A stretch of 57,231 nucleotides of DNA from an uncultured Eubacterium sp. GTDB lineage: Bacteria; Bacillota; Clostridia; Lachnospirales; Lachnospiraceae. Under the pieces are notes generated by a model that saw only the letters and a list, made by a program, of their open reading frames with translations, was not told the origin of the DNA and did not search any database. The stretch covers positions 1 through 57,231 of the forward strand of contig CAJUIL010000027.1 of NCBI GenBank assembly GCA_910586225.1. The letters are read 5' to 3'. The translations under genes and the position numbers were made by a program. Below are positions 1 to 8,463 of the stretch, one piece after another; the stretch's first letter is position 1, and every line of letters begins with the position of its first letter.

Positions 1-122
1 ATCGCTACTGCTCACTCTATTCTCCCCAGCTCTGCTGGGGGCTTAATGGACGTTCCGTTAGTTACAAGAACTATCACCAGCTCAACAATGTCAAACACAA
101 ATTCATATCGATACATCTAATA
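1..122. mobile_element. IS200/IS605-like element end with terminal hairpin
   Basis: A short hairpin sits at 24-40: CCCCAGC, loop TCT, GCTGGGG. It is followed by unique-looking AT-rich DNA. The last 30 bases of the window carry a similar hairpin, also with a TCT loop. Subterminal hairpins of this type are the recognition structures of IS200/IS605 transposons. No tnpA or tnpB reading frame is complete here, so this is read as one end of an element whose body lies outside the window. The family assignment is inferred from the hairpins and from two tnpA remnants elsewhere in the window. Confidence 0.45.
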
Positions 123-273
123 AATATGTAAGTATAATTTCATATCTCTATTATAAAATCCGATGTTAAATTATTTTAGTAGTATAATGTATAAAAGCAA
201 CTTTTATTCTCGCAGATTTATCCAAAGTACCATATTATGTCAGTGTTAATAACTAACTATGCAGAAGAGATTA

Positions 274-410
274 ATTCACTTCATTGTATATATTTGTGTA
301 CAATTCTAGTATTATAATTCTCAGATGAAGCACTTCATTTCAAACTCCTTCAACAGTACTTTAGTTTGAAATTCTATTATAAAATGTTATATAAAGGATG
401 AAGTATTACA
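274..410. promoter_or_regulatory. Candidate parS-like palindromes upstream of parA
   Basis: A 14-bp palindrome, ATGAAGCACTTCAT, lies at 325-338. Weaker half matches flank it: ATTCACTTCATT at 274-285 and ATGAAGTATTACA at 398-410. The same motif recurs at 56477-56490 and 56914-56927. Clustered short palindromes beside a parAB operon are the usual form of a centromere-like ParB site. The assignment rests on position and repetition only, because the motif does not match the classical chromosomal parS. Confidence 0.5.
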
Positions 411-584
411 ATTTATACTATAGCACTAAAATTAAAAAACTAACTATCTCATCAAATAAAATAAAATAATAATCTAAATTAGAATCTACCTAATCTACTA
501 ATTATGAATTATCCTTAAAATAATATATCTCAAACTCTTCTTTTTCAGCATTTCACACAATAATCAGATTTTATACATATTTCA

Positions 585-640
585 TTTGTAAAAATCTTTT
601 TTTCTAGTATAATCATTATAAATACAAAATTTTAAAGGAG
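585..640 (+). promoter_or_regulatory. Probable parAB promoter and ribosome binding site
   Basis: A perfect -10 box, TATAAT, is at 608-613, with a weak -35-like TTTGTA 17 bases upstream at 585-590. The Shine-Dalgarno AAAGGAG at 634-640 is 8 bases before the GTG start of parA. The -10 is convincing and the -35 is not. Confidence 0.45.
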
Positions 641-648
641 ATAATAAC

Positions 649-1473
649 GTGGCAGAAACAATCAGTATTAACAATTCAAAAGGTGGAGTAGCTAAATCTA
701 CGTCTGTAATTACCATTTCACAGATTCTAGCTATAGCAGGCTACCATATACTTATCATCGATCTTGACCCACAAATGAATACAACTAAAATGTACGGTCA
801 AAACGAAAATCCAGATGTAAATACAGAACACCTATTCTGTACGAAACAACTTCGTAAGTCATCTGTCGAAGAATTTATTACACCAACAATTCAACCTGGC
901 ATATCCATTATTTCTGCCAGTAGAGATTACTATGAGCTAATTTATAAAATACATGCAGCAAGTAAAGAATATCCGGTAGAACTTACATTCCGTCATAATT
1001 TAGAATACATAAAAGAAGATTATGATTATATTTTTATTGATAACTCTCCTTTCAAATCAGCACTATCTAATTGTTCTCTTTGTGCTAGCGATGGAGTACT
1101 TACCCCGATAAATGCGGATAATTTTTCCTATGACGGCTTAATGGACTTGATTGAGTCCATACAAAATTTAAATGATACTTACTCATTATCTATCAATTTT
1201 TTAGGAATCTTCATGACTAGAGTGTCAAGTCGAACAAATTTATTCAAACAAATGTTTGAAAGCTATGAAGAAATGTTTGAAGAACGGTTCATACCTGTAT
1301 CTATACGCCAAACAGATGCTGTAAACCAAAGTAATACAGCATTTATCCCGCTTCTAAGCTATGACAAACGCTGTACAGCTGCACAAGACTATATTGAACT
1401 CGTGAACTATCTCGGTCTCATGGACAATAAGCATTATAAGAAACTCGTCAAATTTATGAAAGGGGAAAAATAA
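649..1473 (+). CDS. parA: ParA-family partition ATPase
   Basis: This is the ATPase that, with ParB and a centromere site, moves plasmid or chromid copies to daughter cells by binding the nucleoid in its ATP form. A deviant Walker box KGGVAKST spans residues 11-18 (the usual form is KGGVGKTT, and the signature lysine at 11 is kept). An LIIDLDPQ motif follows near residue 35 and a YIFIDNSP Walker B near residue 127. At 274 aa it lacks the N-terminal DNA-binding extension of P1-type ParA, so autoregulation probably depends on ParB. The start is GTG, chosen because AAAGGAG lies 8 bases upstream. The stop overlaps the parB start by one base, which implies translational coupling. Palindromes upstream may be the ParB sites. 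Confidence 0.93.
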   Translation: MAETISINNSKGGVAKSTSVITISQILAIAGYHILIIDLDPQMNTTKMYGQNENPDVNTEHLFCTKQLRKSSVEEFITPTIQPGISIISASRDYYELIYKIHAASKEYPVELTFRHNLEYIKEDYDYIFIDNSPFKSALSNCSLCASDGVLTPINADNFSYDGLMDLIESIQNLNDTYSLSINFLGIFMTRVSSRTNLFKQMFESYEEMFEERFIPVSIRQTDAVNQSNTAFIPLLSYDKRCTAAQDYIELVNYLGLMDNKHYKKLVKFMKGEK

Positions 1474-2681
1474 TGGCTTCAAAAAAAATATTTAAACCTG
1501 GACAAACCTCTACTGGAGTTTTGGATACAAAAGGCGGAGAAAAGCTTAAGCAAATGCAAGCAAATTCAAATTATAACTTTAAATTCATCCCTAAAGATAA
1601 AATTACACCAAATGAAAAGAATAAAAACTATTCCCAAGATAACATTGAGGCCCTCAGAGAGTCCATTATTGTAAATGGCTTACGTCATAACCTATCAGTA
1701 ATACCAGATAACGATTCTGATAAATATCGCATTGTATCTGGAGAGCGCCGTTATCATGCTATTAATCGAATGGATGATAAAACATACCGCGAACTATTTC
1801 CAACAGGCATTCCCTGTAAAGTTGAAAAATCCAGCATAACAGAGATCGATGAAGAAATTATGCTCATTTCTGCAAATCATGACATCCGAGAAACTTCAGT
1901 GGAAGAAAAACGATGGGAAATCAGACGTTTGAAAGAATTATACGAAGCTAAAAAATTAAGTGGTGAAATAACAAATATCTCCAAGGAGATAGCTAGGCAA
2001 CTAAACATATCACAACGGCAAGCCATAAAATACGTAAATGCCGAAAAATTAATACCGGAATTAAGTGACCTCCTTAACCAAAACGGCATTAGTTTAGAAG
2101 AAGCAAGTAAATTCAGCCGACTAGATGAGTGGGCACAACTAAAAATAGTGGAATTATTAAACGCCAAAGGAAACGTAGATGCAGAAGAATTGGAAAGCAT
2201 TAAGAAAATTTCGCAAGAAAAAGAATTAGAAAATAAACGGAATCATCAAGAATTAGAGCGTACACTACAAATGCTTGCCGAACGTGACAAAAGCATCGAA
2301 GCATTAGAACGGAGAATCCAAACTCTTCAAAACAACAAAACAGAAAAACCACAACCAGATCTAAAAGAAGAGTTGAAATATGTTTCAGATGCAAAGAAAA
2401 AGGCAGAACGTGAAAAGCAGCGTTTAGAAAATCAGCTTGAAAAAATGAAACAACACCAAAAAGAACGAGAATCTCGAAATACAGCTATTTCTGATCAGGA
2501 ATTGAAAAGAATCTCACAAATAGCAAAAACAGAACAAGTTTTACAGCTTTTCGAATCAAATTTTACAACATTAAAAAATAACAAAAATATAATTAGAACG
2601 GATGCAGATTTAAAAACCAGACTTGAAATTTTAAAAAACAGACTTCACGATTTGCTTACTGAAATTGAAATATCTTCTTAA
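1473..2681 (+). CDS. parB: ParB-family partition protein
   Basis: This is the centromere-binding partner of ParA. A ParB N-terminal domain spans about residues 35-130 and contains a GERRYHA box near residue 90, the nucleotide (CTP)-binding motif of the family. An HTH segment follows near 165-195 (SKEIARQLNISQRQAIKYV). Residues about 245-345 are a long charged coiled coil rich in E, K and Q. That region is longer than in typical chromosomal ParB of about 290 aa and explains the 402-aa length. The gene overlaps parA by one base (TAATG). It probably binds the TGAAG-YR-CTTCA palindromes upstream of parA and at the far end of the window, though this is inference from position. Confidence 0.92.
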   Translation: MASKKIFKPGQTSTGVLDTKGGEKLKQMQANSNYNFKFIPKDKITPNEKNKNYSQDNIEALRESIIVNGLRHNLSVIPDNDSDKYRIVSGERRYHAINRMDDKTYRELFPTGIPCKVEKSSITEIDEEIMLISANHDIRETSVEEKRWEIRRLKELYEAKKLSGEITNISKEIARQLNISQRQAIKYVNAEKLIPELSDLLNQNGISLEEASKFSRLDEWAQLKIVELLNAKGNVDAEELESIKKISQEKELENKRNHQELERTLQMLAERDKSIEALERRIQTLQNNKTEKPQPDLKEELKYVSDAKKKAEREKQRLENQLEKMKQHQKERESRNTAISDQELKRISQIAKTEQVLQLFESNFTTLKNNKNIIRTDADLKTRLEILKNRLHDLLTEIEISS

Positions 2682-3008
2682 TTTATTAAAACATATAATT
2701 ATTAATGTGTGTCTTTTATTGATAATTATATGTTTTAAATATTTAATAGTTAAGAACAAACTTAAAATTCAAATTCTTTATCTAATTTTCTTCAATCGAA
2801 AAGTATATCCTAAAAGGTATCTATTAAAAATTTAAGCTTACATAATAACAACTTCTCTTTATAGAGTCAAAATATTATTGTCTGTATTCCGTATAATGAG
2901 ATTGAAACCCTCACCTTTAGGTAAACCCTATAGCTTCATGTTTAAATAAAAGAAAAAATTCGAATACTAAATCTAAAGTGAAGTCGTAAAAAATTACACA
3001 AAATAGGC

Positions 3009-3328
3009 ACACTGAGAGTACTGATCCGTATGATATGGCAAAGCAATGAAGTGGAAATATTGACAGAATATGTAGGTTGCGACCATATACACCTATTGCT
3101 TTTAATTCCGTCATATCTTTGAGCAAACGGACAACATTTTATGGGCAAAATAGGTATTATGTAGCAAGCAGCAGGGTTGTGACAAATAAAATTATCAAAG
3201 AGTATATTAAAAATCAAGATTTGTGGGAGAAAACAAAATCCGATAACATCGAGATTCACAGTTCACCGAACCTTCCAGCTAAAACAAGTAATGGTTCAAT
3301 TTTAAAATTGCCTTTACAAAATATATAG
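3009..3328 (+). pseudogene. Broken IS200/IS605 TnpA (Y1 HUH transposase) remnant
   Basis: Two pieces in different frames add up to a decayed TnpA. The first (3009-3120) reads into GCDHIHLLLLIPS, which holds the HUH metal-binding motif (HIH at 3084-3092), and then hits TGA. The second, in another frame up to 3328, contains RYYVASSRVVTNK and IIKEYIKNQ, matching the catalytic-tyrosine helix region of these transposases. The N-terminus is missing and at least one frameshift separates the halves. It shows that an IS200-type element once sat between parB and the iterons. Confidence 0.75.
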
Positions 3329-3381
3329 TTTTTGTATTTGGTTTAATTTTTTTAACTATTAGTAGTATGGAAAAGAATGGA

Positions 3382-3409
3382 AGTATGGTATAGTATGGTA
3401 TAGTATGGC
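3382..3409. repeat. Short 10-bp tandem repeat
   Basis: The unit AGTATGGTAT is repeated about 2.8 times in direct tandem, immediately before the iteron array. It has no evident function and could be a slippage product or part of the origin. Confidence 0.6.
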
Positions 3410-3450
3410 CAGTTAAGAAATGTGTTAAAATCAAGGTTTATCTCTATTTA

Positions 3451-4643
3451 GCAAAGAGAATCTTGCTGTTAACCTAAGAGAAAATTGCTGTAAAGGTAAG
3501 AGAAAATTGCTTTCTTTTCAGGAGCAAACGGCTGTATAGATAAGAAAAAAAAGCGGAATAGATAAGAAAGAATGGCTGTTAAAAGATAAGAGATGAGAAA
3601 AAAATATTGACATTTTCGTATCTTTTGATTAAAATGAAAACGAGGAAGAAAAAGGTAAGAGTAGATAGCTGTTTATTTGCATTTTTTTAGTGAAAAAATA
3701 TTTAAAGATAAAAAATTAGTCATTTTTAATTGGGTTAGATGATTTTTATTAAATTAGAATAATCTGTATAAGGTGAGAGAAATCAGCGGTAATAAATTTA
3801 TATTAGAAAGATAAGAGCAAATGGCTGTTATTTTTTACTTTTTCAGTCAAAATATGAATAAAAAGCTTGATTTAGTAGAAATAGTAACCTAAAGGTACGA
3901 GTATTTGGCGGTAAAAGAATTGAATTTATAGAGAATTTATACGAGCAAAAGGTACGAGTATTTAGCGGTACCTATTCGTTTGTATAAGCTAAGAATATAT
4001 GGCTGTAGAAAAAATTGAAAGGTAAGAGTATATGGCGGTGAAAATAATAAAAGGTAAGAGCATATAGCGGTGAAAATAATAGAAGATAAGAGTATATGGC
4101 GGTGAAAAAAGAAAAAATAAGTTCATTTAGAAGTAAAAAAGATAAATAGGTAAGAGAAATTAGCGGTAATAATGTTAAAAATAAGTGGATTTAGTAGAAA
4201 AGTGACAAAAGCTAAGAGAAATTAGCGGTAATTGTTTAAAGTAGTGAATTAAACTTATGCTATTCAAAATTTGAGATAGATTTCATCTAAGCTAAGAGAA
4301 ATTGGCGGTCAAATAATGGAATTATAATGAAAAAACAGTGATATGAGAACTCATAAATGGAATAAGCTAAGAGAATATAGCGGTAAAAAATTATAAAAGA
4401 TAAAATTTGTGAGATACAATAAATCTAAGCTAAGAGAATATGGCGGTAATATACAAATAAATATGGAAATGCTAAGAAAAATCAGCGGTTAATAGAAAAA
4501 AGTTAAGAGAAATTGGCGGTAAGTATCGAACGAACATAGTGAGAATAGTGAATAAAAGGTGCGAGAATCTTGCGGCTTATGTAGCAGATTGAGATAGAAA
4601 AAATGGCAAATGGTATCGAATAAGGTAAGAGTATATGGCTGTT
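3451..4643 (+). repeat. Iteron array (candidate replication origin)
   Basis: At least 22 direct repeats of about 20 bp fill this gene-free stretch, all in the same orientation. The consensus is GCTAAGAGAAATTRGCGGT, with GGTAAGAG and GATAAGAG variants. Well-matched copies start at 3654, 3772, 3810, 3894, 3951, 3988, 4021, 4053, 4085, 4149, 4211, 4291, 4366, 4429, 4471, 4502, 4558 and 4624, and degenerate copies lie between 3451 and 3600. Several spacings are close to whole helical turns (32, 32, 64, 62, 63, 42 and 31 bp). An AT-rich stretch at about 3590-3770 could be the melting region. The array ends 46 bases before a Rep_3-type initiator gene, as in iteron plasmids, where Rep binding controls initiation, copy number and rep expression. 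Inferred role: origin of replication. Confidence 0.88.
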
Positions 4644-4659
4644 AGTAATAACATATGTC

Positions 4660-4689
4660 AGGAGGAAAATGTGAAGAATAGGAGGAGTT
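4660..4689 (+). promoter_or_regulatory. Double Shine-Dalgarno with start-stop ahead of rep
   Basis: Two ribosome binding sites occur in series. AGGAGGA at 4660-4666 is followed by ATG-TGA (4669-4674), a one-codon open frame. GGAGGAG at 4681-4687 then serves the real rep ATG at 4690. The last iteron lies only 17 bases upstream of the first site. The start-stop could modulate ribosome loading on rep, but that role is inference. Confidence 0.5.
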
Positions 4690-5991
4690 ATGGCAAGAAA
4701 ATCAGAAGTCTCAACGCAAAATGAGAAAAAGAAAGTTAGAAAAAAGGGTGGAAATGAAGTTGCATTTAGACCGCAAAGCATTGTAGAGGCCAGGTATAAT
4801 TTGGATAGGAGACAGAATGATATTATGGATATTGCATTTGGTATGATCGATGATCAGGTGGATAAAAAAGAATATTCTATCCGTGTAGCAGATGTGAAGG
4901 AATACTATAATATTGAGGATAAATCCCATGCATATCGATTTTTAAAACAGGCGGTAGAGTCTTTAGAAGGAAAGGGATTTAAATTGAAAAAAGATGAAGA
5001 TACGTCTATTTTTTATCCGTGGTTTTCTAAAATTACATATGTACGCGCTAAAGATGAAGAAAACAGCCATATTGATTTTAAGATGGATGATGATTTAAAA
5101 CGAATGATTGTAGAATCTCGAAGAGGAGCATACTATTCGATTCGGTATGCAATTAATTTAAGCAATAAATATGCTAAACGTCTGTATTATTTATTTCAGG
5201 ATCGGAAAAACTGGAACCTGAAAAATCCGGATATGGAGACGGGAGTATTTACAATAGCTATCGAGGAATTGCTTAGGATGTTGGATTGTCCAAAATCTTA
5301 TAAATATACAGATTTTAAACGATATGTTATAAAGCCGTCTATGGAGCAGATTAATGGGAGTACTGACATTTATTTTGAATATGAAGAAAATAGAGGAAAG
5401 CTGAGGTCAGGTCAAAAAGGTGTCATGAGTTTGACCTTTCATGTGACGCAGCTAAACCCTAATTCCAAGGTTGTTGCAGATTCTGCTTTTTATGAAATAA
5501 CGAGTCAGCATGTGGAGATACGAAAAAAAGGTTATCAAGATGCTGAGGTTAGGGATATTTTATCGATGGCAAAAAAATATGAGAGAGATGACGCATTTAT
5601 TCAGGAAGCTCTGGAAATTGTAGATCATACGAGATGTGACTCTAGGGTTGGACTGGCTTGCTATTTTATGAAAAACGGGTATAATCAGCTTTCAACGGGA
5701 CGTCAGGTTGATCAAAGGACGGCTTTGAAGGTAGCTGAAAAATCTACATACCAAAGTTTTCATCAACGTGATTATAATTATGATGAGTTGGAAAGAGATT
5801 TACTGACGCAAGGAGGGATAGCCCAGGATATGAGGCAGCCTGAAGAACCTATGGAGCAAAAAGCAGCTGGAAAGAAGGAAATTTCGGTAGAGGAGCTGCA
5901 GAGTATGATGGCAAGTAATCCTCAGTTGCAGCAGGAAATTGCAAGCCTGTTGGAAAAAATGAATGGAGAAGGAAATGGGCAAATGATGTAA
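4690..5991 (+). CDS. Replication initiator protein, Rep_3 (RepB/RepE-like) family
   Basis: This is the initiator that binds the iterons upstream and opens the origin. The N-terminal half has the tandem winged-helix pattern of Rep_3 initiators. It begins near residue 30 with VEARYNLDRRQNDIMDIA and continues through a YSIRVADVKEYYNI segment. A second wing covers about residues 150-250, with the family-typical NKYAKRLYYLF stretch near 155. The C-terminal 150 residues are charged and glutamine-rich and are not conserved in small Rep proteins, which explains the 433-aa length. GGAGGAG lies 3 bases upstream of ATG. The gene stands alone and ends just before a perfect 30-bp inverted repeat. Codon use is AT-rich like parAB and unlike the following block. 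Confidence 0.88.
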   Translation: MARKSEVSTQNEKKKVRKKGGNEVAFRPQSIVEARYNLDRRQNDIMDIAFGMIDDQVDKKEYSIRVADVKEYYNIEDKSHAYRFLKQAVESLEGKGFKLKKDEDTSIFYPWFSKITYVRAKDEENSHIDFKMDDDLKRMIVESRRGAYYSIRYAINLSNKYAKRLYYLFQDRKNWNLKNPDMETGVFTIAIEELLRMLDCPKSYKYTDFKRYVIKPSMEQINGSTDIYFEYEENRGKLRSGQKGVMSLTFHVTQLNPNSKVVADSAFYEITSQHVEIRKKGYQDAEVRDILSMAKKYERDDAFIQEALEIVDHTRCDSRVGLACYFMKNGYNQLSTGRQVDQRTALKVAEKSTYQSFHQRDYNYDELERDLLTQGGIAQDMRQPEEPMEQKAAGKKEISVEELQSMMASNPQLQQEIASLLEKMNGEGNGQMM

Positions 5992-6047
5992 AAACTGCCT
6001 GTTCAAAATCGTTATGAAAAACTGAAAATTACAGAATCAGTAGTTCT

Positions 6048-6113
6048 ATATAAGGGGGGCGAAAACTATTCGCAAAATGAAAGTTTTGCGAATAGTTTTC
6101 GCCCCCCTTATAT
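6048..6113. terminator. Perfect 30-bp inverted repeat after rep
   Basis: Arms 6048-6077 and 6084-6113 are perfectly complementary over 30 bp with a 6-base loop. Each arm contains a run of six G or C and the core CGAAAACTATTCGCAAAA. It lies 57 bases after the rep stop. The stem is far longer than a normal intrinsic terminator and is not followed by a clear T-tract on either strand. It may terminate rep transcription, but it could also be a cruciform or recombination element. Confidence 0.7.
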
Positions 6114-6207
6114 ATTGAGATTTTATATACAGAGACCTAGGATTAAAAAATAAATTAGGAATGAATAACATACTATTTCAAATGCAATTCATTCCTAGAT
6201 TGATTAA

Positions 6208-6366
6208 TTATTCTAAAATTAATTTTTCTAATACAGCTGAATCATTTTCTGGCTGCTTGTAATTAACGACAATCCCCAAAATAGCAGCCTCATTTTGGAG
6301 AAAGCTGTCTCCAATTCTTATGTAATTTTATCCATAGGCTTTCTTTTGTAAGCGTTCTGTAGTTTA
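6208..6366 (-). pseudogene. Protein-like gene remnant, family not recognised
   Basis: Reading the minus strand from about 6366 to the TAA at 6208 gives a peptide with normal amino-acid composition, including RIGDSFLQNEAAILG and NYKQPENDSAVLEKL, interrupted by an in-frame TAA at 6328-6330. It has no start codon or ribosome binding site. This looks like the C-terminal end of a gene cut off by rearrangement at the border between the replication module and the housekeeping block. Function unknown. Confidence 0.4.
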
Positions 6367-6386
6367 ATTATTCTAGTGTGGAAAAT

Positions 6387-7526
6387 TTATACAGTCGTAT
6401 GTATTCCATTTACATTTACATTTTCGTTTGCGTCCATGGGAATTACCAGGCATTTTTGGCCATCTATCATTTGCGATTTGATTTGTGCTGCTTTTTCTGG
6501 TTTAACGTGCAGGACAACATCATATGTCTTTACTTCAAATCTGCGTTGGTCCACAACGTTTTCAGCATAAAGCTTGGCATCGCCGACTTTTTCGTCGTAC
6601 TCGTGTTCTGCTTGTATGATTCTTTCGTCAGAAATGCCACTTTCATTTAAGATTTCTTTGATCGTTTCTTTTGAAAGTTCTATTGGTTCTGGCTCTTCTT
6701 CTTGTGAAGTGGCAGCTGCATTTTCATTAATCTTTTCCTGAATTTTGTCGTGAATTTCTTTGATCGTTTCATAGCTGCTTTCTTCAGCGAGGGTATCTTC
6801 CAAAATGGAACGAAATACTTCTTTTTGCTCGGCAGCTGTCATTTTCTTTCCACAGCCTAAAACACCCTCAATGAAACCTTCCGGTGGTTCTTTTGGATTT
6901 TTTGTGTAAAATAGTGCTGTGTGGATGTCTGTGCTGCGTTCAGTAAAGGCAGGAAATACAAAACCAGTATCTGGTGTCCCCACTACCCAATCACGCAGAC
7001 GCAGGCCGATTTCGTTGGAAGCTTCGAGATATCCAAGACCTGGTTTGGAAAGGGTAACCGGGCAGACTGCGCACAGCAGATATTCGTATATTTCTTCAGA
7101 TTCGTCCAAGTTTCTGTGATCTTTGGTTTTCAATGGTATGTCATAAGCGTCGTGAAAAATCAGAATGAGATAATTACCAGCATAGTCATAGTTTTCAATG
7201 ATCAAGTCATAAAAACGTTCCAGAAGCTCTTCGTTTTTTAATTTACTTTCGCGTAGTCCAAGTAAAAATTGTTGTTTGCCTCCCTGCTCTTCTTCAGAAA
7301 GAGGAAATTCCAGCTCAAGAAGATTATTACCAAGTGTGCCGGAAAAAACCTTTTTTGCAAGCTCCAGATATTTGAAAAATTCTTCTTCGTCTAGATTCAA
7401 AAAAGTTTTACCTAGCCGTGTGATTCGGTTATGTTCTCCGTCAACATAACAGCCGCACATACGCGTAAAGGTACATCCTTCTTTTTTTAGACGTTTTTTT
7501 ATTTCCATAATTTCTTTTTTATTCAA
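6387..7526 (-). CDS. DUF4317 family protein
   Basis: A 379-aa protein of a family confined largely to Clostridia, with no established function. The recognisable N-terminus MNKKEIMEIKKRLKKEG is followed by an FTRMCGCYVD segment, a conserved family feature. The middle (about residues 120-230) is a mixed alpha/beta region without catalytic motifs that I can name. Residues about 270-330 are acidic and helical. No signal peptide or membrane segment is seen, so it is probably cytoplasmic. The start is TTG at 7526, preferred because GAGGG lies about 7 bases upstream; an ATG six codons downstream has no site. It is transcribed alone, back to back with a small + strand membrane gene. Confidence 0.85.
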   Translation of the reverse strand: MNKKEIMEIKKRLKKEGCTFTRMCGCYVDGEHNRITRLGKTFLNLDEEEFFKYLELAKKVFSGTLGNNLLELEFPLSEEEQGGKQQFLLGLRESKLKNEELLERFYDLIIENYDYAGNYLILIFHDAYDIPLKTKDHRNLDESEEIYEYLLCAVCPVTLSKPGLGYLEASNEIGLRLRDWVVGTPDTGFVFPAFTERSTDIHTALFYTKNPKEPPEGFIEGVLGCGKKMTAAEQKEVFRSILEDTLAEESSYETIKEIHDKIQEKINENAAATSQEEEPEPIELSKETIKEILNESGISDERIIQAEHEYDEKVGDAKLYAENVVDQRRFEVKTYDVVLHVKPEKAAQIKSQMIDGQKCLVIPMDANENVNVNGIHTTV

Positions 7527-7696
7527 TGAATTGCCCTCAGCCTTTCTATTTAGTTTAGTAGGAGTGTCCTTAACTATTTATTATACACGCAGCATTGGGT
7601 TTGGGCAAATCATTTTTTAGAAAAATTGGAATATCATTGAATTGTTTTGGCGTTCTATGATAAAATAAATAAGAAAAAACAAGGAGGCGTTGTCAC

Positions 7697-7849
7697 ATGA
7701 ATGAAAAATTATATAAAGCAATCAATGCAACAGCTGTTTCAAGCCTTGTGCTTGGTATCTGCATTGTAACAACCGGAATTGTGTCTGGTGTTCTTTTGAT
7801 TGTCAATGGAGCTAGGCTTTTGAAACACAAATCCGTCATTATTTTATAA
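7697..7849 (+). CDS. Small single-span membrane protein (50 aa)
   Basis: A 50-aa open frame begins with ATG at 7697, nine bases after a perfect AAGGAGG (7681-7687). Residues about 13-40 are a continuous hydrophobic helix (SSLVLGICIVTTGIV and following). The C-terminus is basic (RLLKHKSV), consistent with one transmembrane span with the C-terminus inside. It is followed by a strong hairpin terminator, so it is a complete monocistronic unit. I do not recognise the family. The gene is one of very few on the + strand. Confidence 0.7.
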   Translation: MNEKLYKAINATAVSSLVLGICIVTTGIVSGVLLIVNGARLLKHKSVIIL

Positions 7850-7865
7850 GATAAAAGAAAAGATG

Positions 7866-7905
7866 AAAAAACTGTGTTTTGTATTGATAGAAACACAGTT
7901 TTTTT
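7866..7905. terminator. Bidirectional intrinsic terminator
   Basis: The stem AACTGTGTTT / AAACACAGTT is flanked by an A-run on the left and seven T on the right. It serves the small membrane gene on the + strand and the carD-like gene converging from the right. Confidence 0.85.
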
Positions 7906-7941
7906 ATCTTTTATGACACATTTTATGACCGAATATAAAGT

Positions 7942-8463
7942 TCAAGCTTTTTGAATGAATTTTGTTTCTCCAACTTTTTCTGTGATAAAGTCACGTACCT
8001 GGTCGCGTTCGATTCCAAGGATAATGGCAAATTCTCCATAGAGCCGCTCTTCAGCAAGATGAAAATATTTTTCATCCGATGCTGTGATTTTTTTCCCTTC
8101 GGCTATACGGCTTTGCATTCGATGGTAAATTGTTTTAATGATCCGAATCAATTCTCTGCAGTCGCATTTGCGAAGTGTTTCCTTATACTGGGTTTCCCTC
8201 TGCTTTTCGTCTTTGACCCAGAGAGGTTCCAGGTCCGGAATTTCTTCTAGTAGCTGCAGGATCGTTTCTTTGTGAATTAAAGATCGCATCACTACTTTTG
8301 TGCTGTCTACCGGTGTAAAAATCTGACTGTCTTTTGTATAATACGGTACAAGTGTATAATACATCCGTTCTTTTGGGATGCCTGGCATATCCAGCGGTCC
8401 GATCTCTTTAATCCTGCAGACACCGTTGTTTCCATAAATTACATAATCGTTTTTTTGAAACAT
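7942..8463 (-). CDS. CarD/CdnL family transcriptional regulator
   Basis: CarD/CdnL proteins bind the beta subunit of RNA polymerase through an N-terminal Tudor-like domain shared with TRCF and stabilise open promoter complexes. Here that domain spans residues 1-65, starting MFQKNDYVIYGNNGVCRI, with the family-typical YYTLVPYY strand. The rest (about 70-173) is helical, as in the DNA-contacting C-terminal domain, with FHLAEERLYGEFAIIL near 135. Length (173 aa) is normal. AAGGAAGAG lies 8 bases upstream of ATG. It is monocistronic, ending in a shared terminator. No partner gene is adjacent. Confidence 0.9.
   Translation of the reverse strand: MFQKNDYVIYGNNGVCRIKEIGPLDMPGIPKERMYYTLVPYYTKDSQIFTPVDSTKVVMRSLIHKETILQLLEEIPDLEPLWVKDEKQRETQYKETLRKCDCRELIRIIKTIYHRMQSRIAEGKKITASDEKYFHLAEERLYGEFAIILGIERDQVRDFITEKVGETKFIQKA

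Noticed and set aside
2682..3008. Gap after parB examined for a third par gene or RNA
   Set aside because: Only AT-rich sequence with no ribosome binding site or stable hairpin; nothing to report before the IS200 remnant.
3451..4643. Regular direct repeats considered as a CRISPR array
   Set aside because: Repeats are about 20 bp, degenerate and irregularly spaced, spacers vary from about 11 to 60 bp, and there are no cas genes. The adjacent rep gene makes iterons the better explanation.
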